Below the pieces are notes generated by a model. The model did not search any database. It was not told the origin of the DNA and saw only the letters and a list, made by a program, of their open reading frames with translations. A stretch of DNA of 64,000 nt. Origin: an uncultured Flavobacteriales bacterium (GTDB taxonomy: Bacteria > Bacteroidota > Bacteroidia > Flavobacteriales > Weeksellaceae). Both the position numbers and the translations under genes were made by a program. Positions 59,692-64,000 of this stretch are shown one piece after another; position 1 is the stretch's first letter, and each line of letters starts with the position of its first letter. The stretch is from the NCBI GenBank assembly GCA_937973555.1, contig CALJKL010000062.1, forward strand, positions 39,142 through 103,141, in the 5' to 3' direction.

Positions 59692-61470
59692 ATGTCTGAA
59701 TTGACAAACCAAGATGCATTTTTAAATGCAAACGTAGCACCAGAAAAATTTGATTGGGATTCATTTGAATCAGGTCTTGATGCTGATGCAAGAAAAGAAA
59801 AAAATGATTTAGAAGAAATCTACAAAGGTTCTTTGAATGATCTAGCTGAGTCTGATGTAATCATCGGTAAAGTAGTAAGATTAACAGACAAAGAAGCGAT
59901 TGTAGATATCAATTTCAAATCTGAAGGTGTAATTTCTCTTAACGAATTCCGTTACAACCAAGGCCTTAAAGTAGGTGACGAGGTAGAAGTAATGGTAGAC
60001 AGAAGAGAAGATAAAACTGGCCAATTACAATTATCTCACAAAAAAGCAAGAACGCTTAAAGCTTGGGATAGAGTAAATGAGTACCACGAGTCTGGAGAAA
60101 TCGTTAACGGTTTCGTTAAATCTAGAACGAAAGGTGGTATGATTGTAGATGTTTTCGGTATCGAAGCATTCTTGCCAGGATCTCAAATTGATGTTAAGCC
60201 TATTAAAGATTACGATCAGTTTGTAGGTAAAACTATGGAATTCAAGGTTGTGAAAATTAACCCAGAATTCAAAAACGTAGTAGTATCTCACAAAGCATTG
60301 ATTGAAGCTGATATTGAAGGTCAGAAAAAAGAAATCATCGCTCAATTAGAGAAAGGACAAGTTCTAGAAGGAACTGTTAAAAATATTACTTCTTACGGGG
60401 TATTTATTGACTTAGGAGGTGTAGATGGATTAATCCACATTACAGATCTTTCTTGGTCTAGAGTAAACCACCCATCTGAAATCCTTTCAGACGGACAAAC
60501 TGTAAAAGTAGTTATCCTTGATTTTGATGATGAGAAAACAAGAATCCAATTAGGTATGAAGCAATTAGAAGCTCATCCTTGGGATGCTCTTTCTTCTGAT
60601 ATGAAAGTAGGAGACAAAGTAAAAGGTAAAGTGGTAGTTCTTGCTGATTATGGTGCATTTGTAGAAATTGCTCCAGGTGTAGAAGGTCTTATCCACGTAT
60701 CTGAAATGTCTTGGTCTACTCACTTAAGATCTGCTGGTGATTTCGTTAAAATTGGTGACGAAGTAGAAGCTGTAGTTCTTACTTTAGACAGAGAAGAAAG
60801 AAAAATTTCTTTAGGTATCAAACAATTGACTCCAGATCCATGGGCTGATATACAAACTAAATACCCAGTAGGTTCTAACCACGTAGGTACAGTAAGAAAC
60901 TTTACTAACTTTGGTGTGTTTGTAGAATTAGAAGAAGGTATTGACGGATTAATCTACATCTCTGATCTTTCTTGGACGAAGAAAATCAAGCATCCATCTG
61001 AGTTCTGTGCAGTAGGTGATAAATTAGACGTTACTGTGTTAGAATTGGATACTGAAGCTAGAAGACTTTCTTTAGGTCACAAACAATTGACTGAAAACCC
61101 TTGGGATAAATTCGAAACTAAATATGCAGAAGGAACTGTTCACTCAGGAAAAGCTACAGACGTTTTCGATAAAGGAGCTCAAGTTCAGTTTGAAGACGCA
61201 GAAGTAGAAGCTTTCGCTCCAGCAAGATTATTAGAAAAAGAAGATGGTTCTAAAATCAAAAAAGGCGAATCTGCTGATTTCAAAGTAATCGAGTTCAACA
61301 AAGAATTCAAAAGAGTAGTAGTATCTCACACAGGTATCTTCAGAGATGAAGAGAAAAAAGCTGCAAAAGAGGCTAAGCCGGCTGCATCTTCTTCTGGTGA
61401 AGAGAAATCTACCCTTGGTGATATCGATGCTTTAGCAGAATTAAAGAAAAGAATGGAAGAAGGTAAATAA
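59692..61470 (+). CDS. rpsA: 30S ribosomal protein S1
   Basis: A 592-residue RNA-binding protein with six S1 (OB-fold) repeats starting at about 55, 140, 220, 305, 395 and 480. The third, fourth and fifth are most canonical (GTVKNITSYGVFIDLGGVDG, GKVVVLADYGAFVEIAPGVE, GTVRNFTNFGVFVELEEGID). The N-terminus is an acidic extension of about 40 residues and the C-terminus is an Ala/Lys/Glu-rich tail. S1 brings mRNA to the ribosome, which matters in Bacteroidota where Shine-Dalgarno pairing is rarely used. Confidence 0.98.
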   Translation: MSELTNQDAFLNANVAPEKFDWDSFESGLDADARKEKNDLEEIYKGSLNDLAESDVIIGKVVRLTDKEAIVDINFKSEGVISLNEFRYNQGLKVGDEVEVMVDRREDKTGQLQLSHKKARTLKAWDRVNEYHESGEIVNGFVKSRTKGGMIVDVFGIEAFLPGSQIDVKPIKDYDQFVGKTMEFKVVKINPEFKNVVVSHKALIEADIEGQKKEIIAQLEKGQVLEGTVKNITSYGVFIDLGGVDGLIHITDLSWSRVNHPSEILSDGQTVKVVILDFDDEKTRIQLGMKQLEAHPWDALSSDMKVGDKVKGKVVVLADYGAFVEIAPGVEGLIHVSEMSWSTHLRSAGDFVKIGDEVEAVVLTLDREERKISLGIKQLTPDPWADIQTKYPVGSNHVGTVRNFTNFGVFVELEEGIDGLIYISDLSWTKKIKHPSEFCAVGDKLDVTVLELDTEARRLSLGHKQLTENPWDKFETKYAEGTVHSGKATDVFDKGAQVQFEDAEVEAFAPARLLEKEDGSKIKKGESADFKVIEFNKEFKRVVVSHTGIFRDEEKKAAKEAKPAASSSGEEKSTLGDIDALAELKKRMEEGK

Positions 61471-61491
61471 TCTTCAACCCTCTTAATAATT

Positions 61492-61525
61492 AAACCGTTT
61501 CGAATTTTCGAGACGGTTTTTTTAT
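61492..61525 (+). terminator. Terminator after rpsA
   Basis: AAACCGT pairs with ACGGTTT across a stem extended by TCGA/TCGA, followed by a run of seven T before 61525. Confidence 0.85.
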
Positions 61526-61588
61526 GGATAATAGGTTCATTTATAAAGGAATAAACCATATTATTAATATAGAAAAATATAAAAAAAC

Positions 61589-61619
61589 TTGCTTGTTTTT
61601 AAAAAAAGTAATATTTTTG
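61589..61619 (+). promoter_or_regulatory. rplS promoter
   Basis: TTG (61589-61591), 20 bases, TATTTTTG (61612-61619). Transcription would start near 61624 and leave a leader of about 66 bases before the L19 gene. Confidence 0.8.
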
Positions 61620-61623
61620 CAAC

Positions 61624-61689
61624 CTGTTAATCAACCTCTGACGAAAGACGTGAACGTTGTTTAGCCTAAACATTTTTTTAAATTAAACC
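61624..61689 (+). ncRNA. Candidate L19 leader RNA
   Basis: The leader has a stem with outer CAAC/GTTG and inner ACG/CGT pairs around a GAAAGA loop (about 61633-61660). It is followed by the palindrome GTTTAGCCTAAAC, then a T-rich single-stranded stretch to the start codon. I recall an L19 ribosomal-protein leader motif described for Flavobacteria; whether this is that motif needs a covariance-model match. Confidence 0.5.
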
Positions 61690-62043
61690 ATGGATTTAAT
61701 TAAGTACATACAAGAAAAGTACATTGCAAAAAAAGAATTCCCTGAATTCAAGGCTGGTGATACCATTACAGTGTATTACGAAATCAAAGAAGGTAACAAA
61801 ACTAGAACTCAGTTCTTTAAAGGAGTTGTAATCCAATTAAGAGGAACTGGTGCTACCAAAACTTTCACCATCAGAAAAATGAGTGGTGATGTAGGGGTAG
61901 AAAGAGTTTTCCCTATCAACATGCCTGCTTTGCAGAAAATTGAAGTGGATAGAAGAGGTAAAGTTAGAAGATCTAGAATTTACTACTTCTCTAAACTTAG
62001 AGGTAAGAGAGCAAGAATTAAAGATGCTGCTTACAAAAAATAA
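61690..62043 (+). CDS. rplS: 50S ribosomal protein L19
   Basis: A 117-residue protein with the L19 signatures FKAGDTITVYYEIKEGNKTR, FKGVVIQLRGTGATKTFTIR, VGVERVFPINMPALQKIEV and GKVRRSRIYYFSKLRGKRAR. It sits at the 30S-50S interface. It is monocistronic here with its own promoter, leader and terminator, not in the rpsP-rimM-trmD-rplS operon found in many bacteria. Confidence 0.98.
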   Translation: MDLIKYIQEKYIAKKEFPEFKAGDTITVYYEIKEGNKTRTQFFKGVVIQLRGTGATKTFTIRKMSGDVGVERVFPINMPALQKIEVDRRGKVRRSRIYYFSKLRGKRARIKDAAYKK

Positions 62044-62064
62044 TCACCTCTACAAAACAAAAAT

Positions 62065-62100
62065 AAAAGCATTCCAAAATTTTGGAATGCTTTTTTATTT
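62065..62100 (+). terminator. Terminator after rplS
   Basis: A perfect 30-base palindrome, AAAAGCATTCCAAAA and its complement (62065-62094), ending in a T-run. Because it is symmetrical and A-rich on the left it can also terminate the minus-strand regulator gene at 62123. Confidence 0.9.
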
Positions 62101-62122
62101 TATTAAGATTTTTGATTTGGCT

Positions 62123-62650
62123 TTAAGGTTCAAAAGATTCAAATTTTCCATTTTCATAAAAGAAAACAATCTTTTTAATCTTATTTTCTTTAGTTTCAGA
62201 GGTAACAACTTCATTTACAATATTTTGCACGTATGAAGTATCATTCTTGGTCTCTAATCGCTGAGAATCCGATATTTTTACTTTTTCTTGACTGTGGAAA
62301 GAATCATGAATTTCTCGTTCAGGTTCATTTTGGATATTTTCCTGTACAAAAATCTCATTTTTATAATCTTCATCAATTAAAGTAAATAAGTCTGGGGAAA
62401 CAGATTGTTCAGCTTTTTTAAGGGTAGGAGAGACTCCATGCTTCATTTCACCATATCCATTTATAATCCAATCCCAGCTGAGTTCAGGGAATCGGTTTTT
62501 AATCTTCATGATAAACTCTAAGGAAGGTTTATTTCTACCTGATACAATATGAGAAATGCTAGAACGCTGCACCTCTATTTCATCTGCAAATTCAGAAGCA
62601 GTAAAACCTGAATATTCTAAAATTTTTGTAATTCTTTCATTGATTTCCAT
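62123..62650 (-). CDS. XRE-type helix-turn-helix regulator
   Basis: A 175-residue protein with an N-terminal XRE/Cro-like HTH (about 3-60): INERITKILEYSGFTASEFA, DEIEVQRSSISHIVSGRNKP, SLEFIMKIKNRFPELSWDWI. The remaining 110 residues are polar and helical without a peptidase domain, ending KIVFFYENGKFESFEP. The start at 62650 (MEINER) fits the HTH; an upstream ATG at 62692 adds a hydrophobic non-family extension. Four TTACA-NN-TGTAA-type sites lie in and upstream of its promoter, so autoregulation is likely. A further site precedes terC, its upstream neighbour. Confidence 0.9.
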   Translation of the reverse strand: MEINERITKILEYSGFTASEFADEIEVQRSSISHIVSGRNKPSLEFIMKIKNRFPELSWDWIINGYGEMKHGVSPTLKKAEQSVSPDLFTLIDEDYKNEIFVQENIQNEPEREIHDSFHSQEKVKISDSQRLETKNDTSYVQNIVNEVVTSETKENKIKKIVFFYENGKFESFEP

Positions 62651-62652
62651 GG

Positions 62653-62734
62653 TTACAAATGTAATAAATAGAAATGACAAATATAAATACAATTGTAAAC
62701 AAATGAAGAGTTTATATTTTTACAATTGTAAAAA
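62653..62734 (-). promoter_or_regulatory. XRE promoter and operator cluster
   Basis: The -7 element is TATATTTG on the minus strand (plus 62678-62685). Around it are TTACAAATGTAA (62653-62664, directly before the start codon), ATACAATTGTAA (62687-62698, between -7 and -33) and the 18-bp palindrome TTTTTACAATTGTAAAAA (62717-62734, just upstream of -33). A weaker AAACAAATGTAA is at 62783-62794. The spacing fits repression by a dimeric regulator. Confidence 0.75.
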
Positions 62735-62815
62735 ATCGTTTTATCCTTTTATTAATGGTGTTTTAAAGGATTAATTAATTTGAAACAAATGTAAAATTAA
62801 ATGAAAAAGCAGAGA

Positions 62816-63862
62816 TTAATCCACTTTTTTTACAGGGAAAAGTAATGAAGAAAATATACTTAATCCTAAAATACCAACAATGATAATTAATGAATGGGTG
62901 GTGGTAAAACCTATTTTATCTAAATATCCATGCAGTAGCATCTTTACCCCAATGAATGTTAACAAGGCTGATAAGCCTATTTTAAGAAATCTAAACTTAT
63001 CAATAATACCTGCCAATAAGAAGAACATAGATCTAAGTCCTATAATGGCAAAAATATTAGAGAAGTATACGATATAAGGATCTTTGGTTACAGAAAATAT
63101 CGCAGGGATACTATCTACAGCAAAAATAAGATCTGTAAATTCTATAATAATCAATACAATAAATAGAGGAGTTAGTTTCTTTATCCCGTTTATAGTAACA
63201 AAGAACTTATTTCCCACAAACTGATTGTGAACCTTAAAATATTTATTAGCAAATTTTACTACAGGATGATTTTGTGAATCAATCTCTTCTTCATCATTTC
63301 TACTCCAAAACATTTTAAGACCCGTAAAAACAAGAAAGCCACCAAAAACATACATAATCCAATTGAATTTAGCGATCAAAGCTGCGCCAACAAATATGAA
63401 GATAAATCGCATTAATATAGCGCCTAAGATCCCCCAAAATAGCACTCTGTGGTAATTTCTTTGAGCAACGCCGAATGCTGTAAAAATAAGTACAATTACG
63501 AAGATATTGTCAACAGAAAGAGCATATTCCACAATATAGCCGGTAAGATATTCTAAGCCTAGATTATTGTTATATAGTGCTACACTGTCTTCAAAATCAT
63601 TTGGGATAATTTTCACAGGATGATGATGCTTATCTACAACAATTTTTAGTTTTTCTATACTGTCTATGCCGTGGAGTAGGTGACCGTAGTTGATAAGGAT
63701 AAAATAAAAACCTATTGCCAGACATACTCCAAAAAAACTCATCAGAGCAGCTTGTTTTAAAGAAATACGTTCAGATTTTTTATGCAATAAGCCTAAATCT
63801 AAAGCTAAAATAAAGAATATAAATACAATAAACGATAATAGAAATATTGTTTCGTTGCTCAT
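62816..63862 (-). CDS. TerC-family integral membrane protein
   Basis: A 348-residue inner-membrane protein with about nine hydrophobic segments and the TerC/Alx signature: SLKQAALMSFFGVCLAIGF, EYALSVDNIFVIVLIFTAFG (acidic metal-site residues), LIIIEFTDLIFAVDSIPAIF (second acidic repeat) and FAIIGLRSMFFLLAGIIDKF. Family members take part in Mn2+ export or in metalation of exported proteins, and the tellurite link is historical. A cytoplasmic or periplasmic His-rich loop VDKHHHPVK (about 77-85) is extra to the core. It has its own -7 element and one candidate operator. Confidence 0.93.
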   Translation of the reverse strand: MSNETIFLLSFIVFIFFILALDLGLLHKKSERISLKQAALMSFFGVCLAIGFYFILINYGHLLHGIDSIEKLKIVVDKHHHPVKIIPNDFEDSVALYNNNLGLEYLTGYIVEYALSVDNIFVIVLIFTAFGVAQRNYHRVLFWGILGAILMRFIFIFVGAALIAKFNWIMYVFGGFLVFTGLKMFWSRNDEEEIDSQNHPVVKFANKYFKVHNQFVGNKFFVTINGIKKLTPLFIVLIIIEFTDLIFAVDSIPAIFSVTKDPYIVYFSNIFAIIGLRSMFFLLAGIIDKFRFLKIGLSALLTFIGVKMLLHGYLDKIGFTTTHSLIIIVGILGLSIFSSLLFPVKKVD

Positions 63863-63883
63863 GTAGGGTTCTTTTTAAGACTT

Positions 63884-63929
63884 CAAATATAGCCAAATTT
63901 TCATAAAATAATAAATGTTACAATTGTAG
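63884..63929 (-). promoter_or_regulatory. terC promoter and operator candidate
   Basis: The -7 element is TATATTTG on the minus strand (plus 63884-63891). TTACAATTGTAG (63918-63929) lies 27 bases upstream, differing by one base from the palindrome TTACAATTGTAA found before the XRE gene. No TTG is found at the proper -33 spacing. From here to the window end (64000) I see no gene. Confidence 0.6.
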
Positions 63930-64000
63930 AAAATTACATCAGAAAGATTAAAAATTTTGATAAACAGTTTAATAAAATAACTCTACAAATAGACTTTTAC

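Noticed and set aside
1..64000. CRISPR arrays, prophage, restriction-modification or toxin-antitoxin genes
   Set aside because: I saw no regularly spaced repeats, phage structural genes, methyltransferases or toxin families; gene content is metabolic and housekeeping.

Overview
The window is chromosomal DNA of a low-GC member of the Bacteroidota, most probably the flavobacterial family Weeksellaceae (Chryseobacterium and relatives). Several things point there: promoters with the Bacteroidota -7 element TAnnTTTG, often with TTG about 19 bases upstream; A-rich rather than Shine-Dalgarno sequences before start codons; a type IX secretion C-terminal sorting domain on the secreted protease; and the family content (DUF2911, DUF4230, DUF2892, short LeuA, bifunctional HisB and HisIE). 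Genus is an inference from protein resemblance only. There is no prophage, CRISPR array or intact insertion sequence; it is a biosynthetic and housekeeping stretch with a few accessory loci.

Layout. 1-7.2 kb (minus): a two-component system whose kinase is fused to a sodium/solute symporter, then a transport block (DUF6814-like protein, metabolite/H+ symporter with a large periplasmic insertion, porin) and a transposase-like zinc-ribbon/HTH protein. 7.3-12.8 kb (plus): pyrB-carA-carB, led by a pyrBI-like leader peptide and terminator. 12.9-20.6 kb (plus): DUF2911 protein, a TolC/adaptor/RND efflux operon with two small trailing genes, and an acetyltransferase. 20.6-27 kb: a 50-residue membrane protein, a lysine-degradation pair (P6C dehydrogenase, lysine 6-aminotransferase), DUF2007, tRNA-Ala(GGC), an NlpC/P60 lipoprotein, dapD and a glycosyltransferase. 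27.1-34.4 kb (plus): the complete histidine operon hisGDCBHAF(IE) behind a His-rich leader peptide and attenuator. 34.4-40.9 kb (minus): the complete tryptophan operon trpEGDCFBA behind a leader peptide with three consecutive Trp codons and an attenuator. The two operons converge on one bidirectional terminator. 40.9-44.2 kb (minus): thrS-infC-rpmI-rplT. 45.9-50.2 kb (plus): leuACDB. 50.3-59.5 kb (minus): small hydrophilic proteins, DUF4230, thioredoxin-like lipoprotein, NTP pyrophosphohydrolase, cation/proton antiporter, secreted metalloprotease, acyl-CoA dehydrogenase, helix-hairpin-helix membrane protein and MerR regulator. 59.7-62.0 kb (plus): rpsA and rplS. 62.1-63.9 kb (minus): an XRE-type regulator and a TerC membrane protein that share a palindromic operator candidate.

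The strongest regulatory signals are three leader-peptide attenuators (pyr, his, trp) that can be read base by base, the TTACAATTGTAA palindromes around the XRE and terC promoters, and a probable ATA start for infC. The oddest structural signal is a set of short-word, AT-rich repeats in intergenic gaps; two GT-rich relatives lie inside trpF, one as a perfect 14-bp tandem duplication.
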